Source: Actinomycetota bacterium
GTDB taxonomy: Bacteria; Actinomycetota; Actinomycetes; Mycobacteriales; Jatrophihabitantaceae
Length of the DNA: 6,726 bases
Direction of reading: 5' to 3'
NCBI GenBank assembly: GCA_019241805.1
Contig: JAFAWL010000368.1
Coordinates: forward strand, 1-6,726
Both the position numbers and the translations under genes were made by a program. Within the stretch, counting starts at the first letter, position 1; the number at the start of each line of letters is the position of its first letter. A model generated the notes under the pieces. That model had not been told where the DNA came from. It worked only from the letters and a program-made list of their open reading frames with translations, and did not search any database. Shown in pieces: positions 1-5,126 of this stretch.

Positions 1-81
1 GAGCCGGGCAGCGATCCGCGCCTTCGGCACACCCTCCGCAGCCAACCGGCGGATCAACGCCCAGTCCTCCAAAGTGATCAC
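1..81 (-). CDS. IS21-family transposase (IstA-like), N-terminal fragment
   Basis: The first 27 codons of a gene run off the left edge of the window. Starting at GTG (81-79), the protein reads VITLEDWALIRRLAAEG and continues with VPKARIAARL. This is the helix-turn-helix start typical of IS21-type IstA transposases in actinobacteria, recognised from memory of the family. A purine-rich GGGGA lies directly upstream of the GTG (minus strand, about 82-86), which supports this start, although the spacing is very short. IstA proteins bind the element ends and catalyse transposition with the IstB ATPase helper. The catalytic DDE domain and istB would lie outside the window, so integrity cannot be judged. 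Confidence 0.75.
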   Translation of the reverse strand, partial: MITLEDWALIRRLAAEGVPKARIAARL

Positions 82-96
82 TCCCCAATCGTCGAG

Positions 97-145
97 TGTT
101 CACTTTTCAAGCGTCGCTACTGTCCAGTTTTCAAGCGCCGTCGAC
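97..145. repeat. Tandem terminal repeats of the IS21-type element
   Basis: Two copies lie head to tail with a 24-bp period: TGTTCACTTTTCAAGCGTCG begins at 97 and TGTCCAGTTTTCAAGCGCCG begins at 121. They match at 17 of 20 positions. They sit between the transposase start and the element's outer edge, where IS21-type elements carry multiple transposase-binding repeats. They also contain the region that would drive transposase expression. Confidence 0.7.
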
Positions 146-146
146 A

Positions 147-466
147 CGCTGTACGCGGTACTCGCGAGCGCCGCTGCGGTGATTGCGGACTTTACGATCG
201 TGTTCTGACGGGAGCCTGCGTGCAGCGCCACGCGGGCTCGGTTGGCCGCGATGAGACCGGCACCGGCGGCGTGCACGCCGATCGCCAACGGCGTTGATCG
301 GGGCCCAACGGGCCCAGCCCGCGATGCCACACGCGAGCGATCTTTCGGGTCGGTGACGTCGCCTGGCGGCACCGTTGAGGCCGATTGCGCCCATGAGCGC
401 GCCGCCGAACCACGCCGCCAGGCCCATGTCATGCATGCTTCTGATAACCAGGTTGCTGGGTGACAC
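147..466 (-). pseudogene. Small membrane-type protein gene, frameshifted and cut by the IS21 element
   Basis: The start is GTG at 466-464, with GAGAGGG six bases upstream. The frame reads VSPSNLVIRSMHDMG, then LAAWFGGALMGAIGLNGAA, which resembles an actinobacterial family of about 150-residue membrane-associated proteins of unknown function (from memory). Coherent protein then jumps between two frames three times. GDVTDPKDRSRVA resumes after a shift near 364. IAGWARWAPINAV returns to the first frame near 325. AIGVHAAGAGLIAANRARVA follows a shift near 285, and the frame continues to ALASTAYS. At about 147 the reading runs into the IS21 end, so the C-terminus is replaced by element-encoded residues up to a stop near 100. 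The three shifts and the insertion together make a functional product unlikely. Sequencing error could explain some shifts, but not the insertion. Function unknown. Confidence 0.7.
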
Positions 467-517
467 GGGTTGCCCTCTCGTCGGGCACGGGTCGCCCGCG
501 AAAGCCTGCCCGGCAAA

Positions 518-562
518 CGCGGCCGGCGACATCAGCCGCATAGCGCGGCCGGCGACATCAGC
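518..562. repeat. 19-bp direct repeat, 26-bp period
   Basis: CGCGGCCGGCGACATCAGC occurs exactly at 518-536 and again at 544-562, separated by seven bases. It lies in the 105-bp gap between the thioredoxin stop and the decayed gene. A short GC-rich inverted repeat, GCCGC (535-539) with GCGGC (545-549), spans the join and could form a weak hairpin downstream of the thioredoxin gene. It could be a slippage duplication, and no regulatory role is shown. Confidence 0.75.
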
Positions 563-571
563 AGTACGCGG

Positions 572-916
572 TTAGGGCGCGTCTACTCCGGGCGCGAGAA
601 GCCGATCCAGTTCGTCCCTCAGCTGCCGTAACACCCGGACGCCGAAGAATCGTCGAGTGATGGATCCGTCCTGGAACAGGACGAGAGCGGGAATGGAGCG
701 CACCTGACAGCGCTCAGCGAGTTCCGGATACGCGGCGATGTCTACCCGGCCGGCAACCAATCGAGCTGAATTGAGCGTGACGAGCTCTTCGACGACCGGT
801 TCGTAGGCGAGGCAGGGATGGCACCATTCAGCCCAGAAATCGAGCAAGACCGCCGGACCGCTCCCGACGAATCCGTCAAAGGTGTCGGGACTGAGGTCGA
901 CGAGTCCGCCCGTCAT
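572..916 (-). CDS. Thioredoxin-family protein with WCHPC active site
   Basis: This 114-residue cytoplasmic protein has a single thioredoxin fold and no signal peptide. The hydrophobic strand AVLLDFWAEWCHPC (22-35) carries the redox pair C32 and C35. The cis-proline of the fold is in RSIPALVLF (P76). FQDGSITRRFFG (81-92) matches the usual strand-turn before the last helix. Length is normal for a thioredoxin. The glycine of the canonical WCGPC is histidine here, which should change the redox potential. An extra cysteine sits at position 70. The ATG start overlaps the stop of the upstream glutaredoxin-DinB gene as ATGA, so the two are very probably cotranslated. It probably reduces a disulfide, perhaps in its neighbour. 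The partner is inferred, not shown. Confidence 0.88.
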   Translation of the reverse strand: MTGGLVDLSPDTFDGFVGSGPAVLLDFWAEWCHPCLAYEPVVEELVTLNSARLVAGRVDIAAYPELAERCQVRSIPALVLFQDGSITRRFFGVRVLRQLRDELDRLLAPGVDAP

Positions 917-1710
917 CCCTCCCCGCCGGCGTGGATGCCGTCAGGAAGCGGCAAGCCGGCCAGCAGCTCCGCGGTCAGCCGCTTCTCCGGCGCCACGCGG
1001 AACTTCTCGACCACGAAGTATTCGAGTTGCCGGACATGCTGCGCGGTATGCCACACCGCTCGTTCGAGTGCCTCGTGCAGGGTCCAGACGCCCGTAGGCG
1101 AGTCGACGATTCGGTCGAACGGGTCGTCGAACCCGATGCGTTGCCACCAGATGTCGAACTCACCTCGTGTCCGGTCAAGCAGGTCGGCGAGCTCGGCGGC
1201 CGAAGCCGACTCGGCGTATCCCGGGGGAATGAATTCGTAGCCCATCGTGAATTCGTTGGTGTCCTCGACGATGACGAAGCCACACATAATCGTGCCGATA
1301 TGTACCGATAGTTGACGCATCGATCGGTCGCGATCCTCGGACTTGTAGTCCAGTTGCGCCGCGGTAAGTGACCTCATCAGGGCGCCGGCTATATCGACGA
1401 CCTCGTCGTACTTCGCTTTCAACTCGCCCGGAGGCAGTATCTGCGGCGGGTCGTACGGGTAGCCGACCAGCTTGGCGATACCGACCAGATCGACTCCAGG
1501 AACACCGACGTCGCCCAGGACTGCGGCCGGCACGGTCAGGCCGAGATCAGCCAGGCGGGCCGCGCGCTCGGGCTCGGCCTCGGCGTTGACGGCTTCGTGC
1601 GGAATGCCGATCTTGTTGACGAATTCCTTCATCCGCAGGCAGCTACTGCAGCCGGGGACCCAGAAGATCTCGAGCAGATCGGCGTCAGGATGGGCACCGG
1701 CGAGCGTCAT
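913..1710 (-). CDS. Glutaredoxin-DinB domain fusion protein
   Basis: This is a 265-residue two-domain protein. Residues 10-85 form a glutaredoxin-like domain: LLEIFWVPGCSSC places the CxxC at C21/C24, and LTVPAAVL (58-65) supplies the TVP cis-proline motif. Residues about 105-235 look like a DinB/YfiT four-helix bundle. H137 (in LSVHIG) and the HxxxH pair H221/H225 (in VWHTAQHVRQLEYF) form the expected metal-binding triad. In actinobacteria, DinB-fold proteins include mycothiol-dependent isomerases and transferases, so a thiol-dependent reaction or redox switch is plausible. The substrate is unknown. The ATG at 1710 has GGGAG upstream, and a promoter lies at 1746-1774. The 3' end overlaps the thioredoxin gene by 4 bp. 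I am sure of the two domains and unsure of the activity. Confidence 0.8.
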   Translation of the reverse strand: MTLAGAHPDADLLEIFWVPGCSSCLRMKEFVNKIGIPHEAVNAEAEPERAARLADLGLTVPAAVLGDVGVPGVDLVGIAKLVGYPYDPPQILPPGELKAKYDEVVDIAGALMRSLTAAQLDYKSEDRDRSMRQLSVHIGTIMCGFVIVEDTNEFTMGYEFIPPGYAESASAAELADLLDRTRGEFDIWWQRIGFDDPFDRIVDSPTGVWTLHEALERAVWHTAQHVRQLEYFVVEKFRVAPEKRLTAELLAGLPLPDGIHAGGEG

Positions 1711-1745
1711 CTCTGCTCCCTATGACTGGAAGAGTTCCGCACGGA

Positions 1746-1774
1746 AGCGTATTTCGATGCTTGCCGCGTGGCAA
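1746..1774 (-). promoter_or_regulatory. Putative sigma-70-type promoter for the glutaredoxin-DinB/thioredoxin operon
   Basis: On the minus strand, TTGCCA (1774-1769; 5 of 6 matches to TTGACA) is followed after exactly 17 bases by TACGCT (1751-1746; TAnnnT). It sits about 36 bases upstream of the ATG at 1710, which leaves a short leader with the GGGAG ribosome site. It is the best -35/-10 pair I found in this gap. The call is by eye and has not been tested against a background model. Confidence 0.5.
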
Positions 1775-1796
1775 GATCTATCAAGACTTGACAAGT
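1760..1796. promoter_or_regulatory. Operator-like palindromes at the -35 region
   Basis: Two inverted repeats flank and overlap the promoter. CTTGCC-GCGT-GGCAAG (1760-1775) covers the -35 box. ACTTG-A-CAAGT (1786-1796) lies just upstream of it. The first could block polymerase if bound by a repressor, and the second is placed like an activator or repressor site. The identity of any binding protein is unknown. Confidence 0.35.
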
Positions 1797-1849
1797 CCGC
1801 GCCGACCCCGCGGGACCTGAACAGGAATGCCAGCGGAGTCTGCGTATGC

Positions 1850-1880
1850 CGACGGGCGGACCCATCGGGCCCGCCCGTCG
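1850..1880 (-). terminator. Hairpin downstream of the thiolase-like gene
   Basis: CGACGGGCGG (1850-1859) and CCGCCCGTCG (1871-1880) form a perfect 10-bp GC-rich stem with an 11-base loop. The loop itself can make a CCC/GGG mini-stem. The hairpin begins 15 bases after the TAA of the thiolase-like gene, and no U-tract follows. Position and strength suit a terminator of the DUF35-thiolase transcript, which would insulate the redox pair downstream. Actinobacterial hairpins often lack U-tracts. Confidence 0.55.
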
Positions 1881-1895
1881 CATGCTTTCGATCGG

Positions 1896-3128
1896 TTAGC
1901 GGAAATCGCTGCTCAGAATCGCGCCGCAGCCGTGCCCGGTCATGCCTGTGGCGACCAGGATGTTCTCCGCCTTCGCCAGCTGACGTGCACCGTCGCCGGG
2001 CTTGTCGTCCGCGCGGCCTTGAATCTGGCGGGTGGCCTCGACCCAGTGGCCCATACCGTGCAGTCGGCCCTCCGAAACCTGCCCGCCGAAGGTGTTGATC
2101 GGCAGCTCACCGCCGATCGCGATCCGCCCGTCCTGGATCCACTCGTAGGCCGTGCCTCGCTCGCAGAAGTTCAGGCCCTCCAGCCACCAGTAGATGTCGG
2201 GGGAGAAGCCGTCGTAGAACATCGCCGCGTCCATGTCGGTCGGTTTCATATCGGTCGACGCCCACAAGGTCCGGCCCACGTTGTCGGCCGTCGCGTGCAT
2301 GTACTCCTCCGGCGGCCGAACGCGCCAGTCCCACCCGCCCGAGCCGAACGCTGTGACGTAGGCCGGCTTCTGCTTCAGGTCCTTCGCCAGTTCCGCCCGG
2401 GTAAGGATCAGAGCGCCTGCACCGTCGATGGGCATGTCGCAGTCAAACAGGCACAGCGGATCTGAGATCATCCGAGCGTTCATGTAGTCGTCGAACGTCA
2501 TCGGCTTGTCGTAAAACATGGCCTTGGGATTCTTGTTGGCGTTGGCGCGCATCGTCACGGCGTAAGCCGCCATGTGCTCACGCTTGGCGCCGTACTTCTT
2601 CATGTACCGCATGTAGCTCGGCGCAAAAAACGTTGGGCCATCGCCGCCGCCGTAGGGCGCCACGTACGCGCCTGCGCCCGAAACCCGGGGCGCCGGCTTC
2701 GGTGCTGAGTCGGCGGGCTTCTGGGACGAGGTGCCGCTGCCGAATGCACCGGATCGGGGTTGGTACATCGCCCGCCACACCAGCACGTAGTTGCAGGAGT
2801 GCGTTGCCAGCGCTTGGATCGCGTAACCGATAGCGGTGGAGATATTCCCACCGCCGTTAGCCCACCAGTCGACCTGCTCGATGCCGAGTCCTTGCACCAT
2901 CCAGTTGAGTGGTGCCGAGCTGAGCCCGACCTGGGGGCCGACGCCGGGACCGGTGCTCTCCGGGAACGTGCTGATCCCGTCGATGTCTTTCAGCGTCAGA
3001 CCCGCGTCGTCGATCGCCGCGAGCGCAGCGTCGACCGCGAGTGCCCCCGTCGGACGGTCCAGCTTTCGGCCGAACGCGGACTGGCCGACGCCGACAATGG
3101 CAACTTTGTTCTTCGCGTCAAATGGCAT
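1896..3128 (-). CDS. Thiolase-like protein of the Ltp2/SCP-x type (probable acyl-CoA aldolase or thiolase homologue)
   Basis: The protein has 410 residues, the usual length for lipid-transfer-protein thiolases. The N-terminus NKVAIVGVGQSAFGRK opens the thiolase fold. The second half has YDGFSPDIYWWLEGLNFCERG (305-325), INTFGGQVSEGRLHGMGHWVEA (344-365; H357, H361) and a C-terminal TGHGCGAIL (397-405). At the loop that normally carries the nucleophilic cysteine it reads WANGGGNIS (89-97), with no cysteine. Ltp2-type proteins with this loss work with a DUF35 partner as retro-aldolases in steroid side-chain breakdown. The DUF35 gene ends 10 bases upstream here, so aldol cleavage of a CoA thioester is inferred. 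An alanine/proline-rich stretch (about 133-150) is an odd insert. ATG 3128 is preferred over an in-frame start at 3242 because GAGAGGT precedes it and because the longer form would overlap the DUF35 gene and add 38 residues unlike the family. Confidence 0.88.
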   Translation of the reverse strand: MPFDAKNKVAIVGVGQSAFGRKLDRPTGALAVDAALAAIDDAGLTLKDIDGISTFPESTGPGVGPQVGLSSAPLNWMVQGLGIEQVDWWANGGGNISTAIGYAIQALATHSCNYVLVWRAMYQPRSGAFGSGTSSQKPADSAPKPAPRVSGAGAYVAPYGGGDGPTFFAPSYMRYMKKYGAKREHMAAYAVTMRANANKNPKAMFYDKPMTFDDYMNARMISDPLCLFDCDMPIDGAGALILTRAELAKDLKQKPAYVTAFGSGGWDWRVRPPEEYMHATADNVGRTLWASTDMKPTDMDAAMFYDGFSPDIYWWLEGLNFCERGTAYEWIQDGRIAIGGELPINTFGGQVSEGRLHGMGHWVEATRQIQGRADDKPGDGARQLAKAENILVATGMTGHGCGAILSSDFR

Positions 3129-3138
3129 GTCGGACCTC

Positions 3139-3555
3139 TCAGGCCAGCCGGAACTGCGGGACGGTGACCTCGCCGCGGTCCTCGAAATCGACGATGACGG
3201 GCAGATCGATATCCAGCTTGTCGTACTCGCTCCGCTCGACAAGCAGATTCGCCGTTACGTAACACGTGGGCTCTTCCTCGATCTGCACGTGCACGACGAC
3301 GTAGGGCAGTTCGTCATTAAAGCCAGGCGAGGTCGTCTGATTCACGATGGTGTAGCTGTGAATCACTCCCCGACCGCTCGGCTTGGCCCATTCGAACTCG
3401 GAGCCGTGACACTTCGGGCAGATGATGCGTGGCTGGGAACTGAACAGGCCGCATTGCACGCAGCGCTGCAGCACGAACTGATGTTTGCTCGCGCCTTCCC
3501 AATACGGTCGGTCGAGCTCGGTTGGGACGGGAATCGCTTTCGCCGTCGCAGTCAC
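3139..3555 (-). CDS. DUF35-family protein (zinc ribbon plus OB-fold), partner of the thiolase-like protein
   Basis: This 138-residue protein starts at GTG 3555-3553, with GGGAG eight bases upstream. The N-terminal helix has DRPYWEGASKHQFVLQRC. A rubredoxin-like zinc ribbon is formed by CVQC (32-35) and CPKC (46-49). An OB-fold follows from about residue 60 (GRGVIHSYTIVNQ) through PYVVVHVQIEEEPTCYVTANL (84-104) to DFEDRGEVTVPQFRL. DUF35 proteins bind acyl-CoA, bridge enzyme partners, and are required by Ltp2-type aldolases (known from ChsH2). The stop lies 10 bases before the ATG of the thiolase-like gene, so the two form an operon. It probably delivers or stabilises the CoA substrate in a heteromeric complex with it. 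The fold call is secure. The substrate, perhaps a sterol or another hydrophobic acyl-CoA, is not. Confidence 0.9.
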   Translation of the reverse strand: MTATAKAIPVPTELDRPYWEGASKHQFVLQRCVQCGLFSSQPRIICPKCHGSEFEWAKPSGRGVIHSYTIVNQTTSPGFNDELPYVVVHVQIEEEPTCYVTANLLVERSEYDKLDIDLPVIVDFEDRGEVTVPQFRLA

Positions 3556-3592
3556 AGAGGTAGCTCCCTCGGTCGGAAATCGGCAACGAAAG

Positions 3593-3612
3593 CGGACGCT
3601 AACATACGTCCG
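3593..3612. promoter_or_regulatory. Inverted repeat CGGACG-N8-CGTCCG in the divergent promoter region
   Basis: Perfect 6-bp arms at 3593-3598 and 3607-3612 are separated by eight bases. The 20-bp span suits a TetR-like dimer. It overlaps the putative minus-strand -10 (TAGCGT, 3601-3596), and its spacer holds a plus-strand -10-like TAACAT (3600-3605). A protein bound here could shut both the DUF35-thiolase operon and the divergent oxidoreductase. No regulator gene lies in the window. Confidence 0.45.
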
Positions 3613-3624
3613 ATGGTCCTACAA
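3596..3624 (-). promoter_or_regulatory. Putative promoter of the DUF35-thiolase operon
   Basis: On the minus strand, TTGTAG (3624-3619) is followed after 17 bases by TAGCGT (3601-3596). The -35 matches the TTG core only, and the -10 fits TAnnnT. Initiation would fall roughly 30-35 bases upstream of the GTG start at 3555. Confidence is limited by the weak -35. Confidence 0.35.
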
Positions 3625-3657
3625 CGATGAGATTTGTTACTGCGATCGGAGCGGCGC

Positions 3658-4539
3658 ATGCGCATCGGAGTCGTATTTCCGCAGACCGAGATCGGTGGCC
3701 ACGTCAGGGACGTGCGAGCCTATGCCGAAGCCGCTGACGGCCTTGGCTACTCCCATGTCGCAGCCTACGACCACGTCCTCGGAGCGGACCCCGCCGTGCA
3801 TTCGCCGTGGAACGGTCCCTATGACGTGCACACGACGTTTCACGAGCCTTTCGTTCTGTTCGGATATCTCGCCGCCGTCACGGCGCTCGAGATGGTCACG
3901 AACATCATCATCCTGCCGCAGCGGCAGACGGCGCTGGTTGCCAAGCAGGCCGCCGAGGTCGACTTACTCACCGATGGCCGATTCCGCCTCGGCGTCGGGC
4001 TCGGTTGGAACGCCGTCGAATACCAGGCGCTCGGAAAGCGCTTCACCGATCGGGGTCGCCGTAGCGAGGAGCAGATAGCGTTGTTGCGGCGCCTGCTGAG
4101 CGAACAGTCGGTGACCTTCGAGGGCGAGCACGAACAGATAGTCGGCGCGGGTATCAGCCCGCTGCCGGTGCAGCGGCCTATTCCGATCTGGCTCGGCGGG
4201 CAATCGCCGGCGGCCTACCGTCGAATCGGCCGGCTGGCCGACGGATGGTTCCCCCAGGTGCAGCCCGGACCAGATCTCGACCGAGCTCGGGCCATCGTCG
4301 AGCAGGCCGCCGCCGAAGCCGGCCGCGATCCAGCCGCTCTTGGCCTGGAGGGCCGCGCCCGTTGGGGTGGCGACCTGGGCGAACTAGTCGGACAGGTCGA
4401 GGCTTGGCGCGGCGCCGGAGCCAGTCACCTGTCGGTCAACACCATGAATGCTGGACTCGAGACAGTCGGGGATCACATCGGGGTCTTGGCTCGCGTCGCC
4501 GATGCGCTCGGTATCGCGCCAACGACGGATCGAGGCTGA
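3658..4539 (+). CDS. LLM-class flavin/F420-dependent oxidoreductase
   Basis: This 293-residue protein has the luciferase-like TIM-barrel fold. It opens MRIGVVFPQTEIGG, followed by YAEAADGLGYSHVAAYDHVLG (22-42). The signature core IIILPQRQTALVAKQAAEVD (83-102) with LLTDGRFRLGVGLGWNAVEY (103-122) is typical of the family. RPIPIWLGGQSPAAYRRIGR (173-192) is the cofactor-phosphate region. ATG 3658 is chosen because GGAG lies six bases upstream. A TTG at 3634 would add only eight residues unlike the family. In actinobacteria such enzymes commonly use reduced F420 or FMN for hydride transfer or monooxygenation of lipid and sterol-like substrates. Divergence from the DUF35-thiolase operon over a shared operator suggests the same pathway. 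The exact substrate is unknown, and flavin rather than F420 cannot be excluded. Confidence 0.85.
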   Translation: MRIGVVFPQTEIGGHVRDVRAYAEAADGLGYSHVAAYDHVLGADPAVHSPWNGPYDVHTTFHEPFVLFGYLAAVTALEMVTNIIILPQRQTALVAKQAAEVDLLTDGRFRLGVGLGWNAVEYQALGKRFTDRGRRSEEQIALLRRLLSEQSVTFEGEHEQIVGAGISPLPVQRPIPIWLGGQSPAAYRRIGRLADGWFPQVQPGPDLDRARAIVEQAAAEAGRDPAALGLEGRARWGGDLGELVGQVEAWRGAGASHLSVNTMNAGLETVGDHIGVLARVADALGIAPTTDRG

Positions 4540-4596
4540 GGCGAACGCAACGATCGCGCACTCTCGGCGGGCATACGTAAGTGTGTCGCCGCAAGG

Positions 4597-4633
4597 CGAA
4601 CGCCCCGCCTCTTGTTCAGAGGCGGGGCGTTCG
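4597..4633. terminator. Bidirectional hairpin terminator between convergent genes
   Basis: CGAACGCCCCGCCTCT (4597-4612) and AGAGGCGGGGCGTTCG (4618-4633) form a perfect 16-bp stem with a five-base TGTTC loop. It lies between the ends of the plus-strand oxidoreductase (stop 4539) and the minus-strand cold-shock gene (stop 4697), where both transcripts should end. There is no U-tract on either side, as is common in actinobacteria. Confidence 0.85.
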
Positions 4634-4696
4634 GTGGTTCGACGAGAACGGCGCAGCCGCGATCAGATCGGGCTTGCGTTCGTCCTGACGCGCGGT

Positions 4697-4900
4697 TCAG
4701 ACGGGGCGGACGTTCTCCGCCTGCGGGCCCTTCTGGCCCTGCGTGGTGTCGAACTCGACGCGCTGGTTCTCGTCCAGGCTCTTGTAGCCGGTTCCGGCGA
4801 TGGCGGAGAAGTGGACGAAGACGTCCTTGCTGCCGTCGTCGGGAGTGATGAAGCCGAAGCCCTTCTCACTGTTGAACCACTTCACGGTGCCTTGTGCCAT
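4697..4900 (-). CDS. cspA: Cold-shock protein, CspA family
   Basis: This 67-residue protein is a single cold-shock (OB-fold) domain and the normal length for the family. MAQGTVKWFNSEKGFGFI contains the RNP1-type motif KGFGFI (13-18), and DVFVHFSAI (26-34) contains the RNP2-type motif VFVHF. The tail LDENQRVEFDTTQGQKGPQA (42-61) and ENVRPV close the barrel. It binds single-stranded RNA or DNA and acts as an RNA chaperone in the cytoplasm. The ATG at 4900 has GGAAAGG upstream on the minus strand. It is transcribed alone, facing the oxidoreductase across a strong hairpin, and has a long upstream region that may act as a structured leader. Actinobacteria usually have several paralogues, so the symbol denotes the family rather than a proven orthologue. 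Confidence 0.95.
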   Translation of the reverse strand: MAQGTVKWFNSEKGFGFITPDDGSKDVFVHFSAIAGTGYKSLDENQRVEFDTTQGQKGPQAENVRPV

Positions 4901-5067
4901 GGTGCTTGACCCTTTCCGGAGTCGCTTCGACGGTCACGACCTGTGACCCTCGTGGTCTTGCGACGAGCAACTCAGGGATTTGGCACCCGGGGTCGCGACA
5001 GACGCAATCTCAACAATCCTGCGTCGCGATCTCGTGCCGATGAAGGAACTGCTGACAACCAGGAGCG

Positions 5068-5095
5068 ACGGTAGCAGATATCACGCGGGTTGTGA
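5068..5095 (-). promoter_or_regulatory. Candidate promoter for the cold-shock gene
   Basis: On the minus strand, TGC-TACCGT supplies a TAnnnT -10 (5073-5068) with an extended-10-like TG. TCACAA (5095-5090) lies 16 bases upstream as a poor -35. If real, the mRNA leader would be about 160 bases, in keeping with the long structured leaders known for cspA-type genes. This is a weak call. Confidence 0.25.
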
Positions 5096-5126
5096 CCCTG
5101 ATCGCCCGTGGCCGGTCCGGATGAGT

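Larger units (their letters stand above)
1..146 (-). mobile_element. End of an IS21-family insertion sequence (partial)
   Basis: The left edge of the window holds the transposase-proximal end of an IS21-type element whose body continues beyond base 1. Support comes from three things: the transposase N-terminus read on the minus strand, two tandem terminal repeats just outside it (97-120 and 121-145), and a TG...CA-type terminus. On the minus strand the element begins TGTCGAC at base 146. IS21-family elements are known for multiple repeats at their ends and for TG/CA termini. The outer boundary at 146 is inferred from the TG dinucleotide and from where the interrupted gene stops making sense. 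The other end and the target duplication lie outside the window. Confidence 0.75.

Noticed and set aside
518..562. Possible CRISPR-type repeat
   Set aside because: There are only two 19-bp copies with a 7-bp gap, no further units, and no cas genes in the window.
242..575. Plus-strand open frames over the decayed gene
   Set aside because: The minus strand carries the family-like protein segments. The plus-strand translations are low-complexity Arg/Ala/Pro and have no ribosome site.
1472..2465. Plus-strand open frames across the glutaredoxin-DinB start, the gap and the thiolase end
   Set aside because: They cross a promoter and a terminator hairpin of the minus-strand genes and show no domain features.
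3129..3242. Longer start for the thiolase-like gene (ATG at 3242)
   Set aside because: The extra 38 residues overlap the DUF35 coding sequence and look unrelated to the thiolase fold. ATG 3128 has its own ribosome site and the normal family N-terminus.
2836..3630. Long plus-strand open frame (264 codons) opposite the thiolase-like and DUF35 genes
   Set aside because: It lies antisense to two well-supported genes, shows no recognisable domain, and is expected from high-GC codon bias on the opposite strand.
4448..4909. Plus-strand open frame over the terminator and the cold-shock gene
   Set aside because: It runs through a perfect 16-bp hairpin and antisense to a clear cold-shock protein, and no ribosome site or domain is seen.
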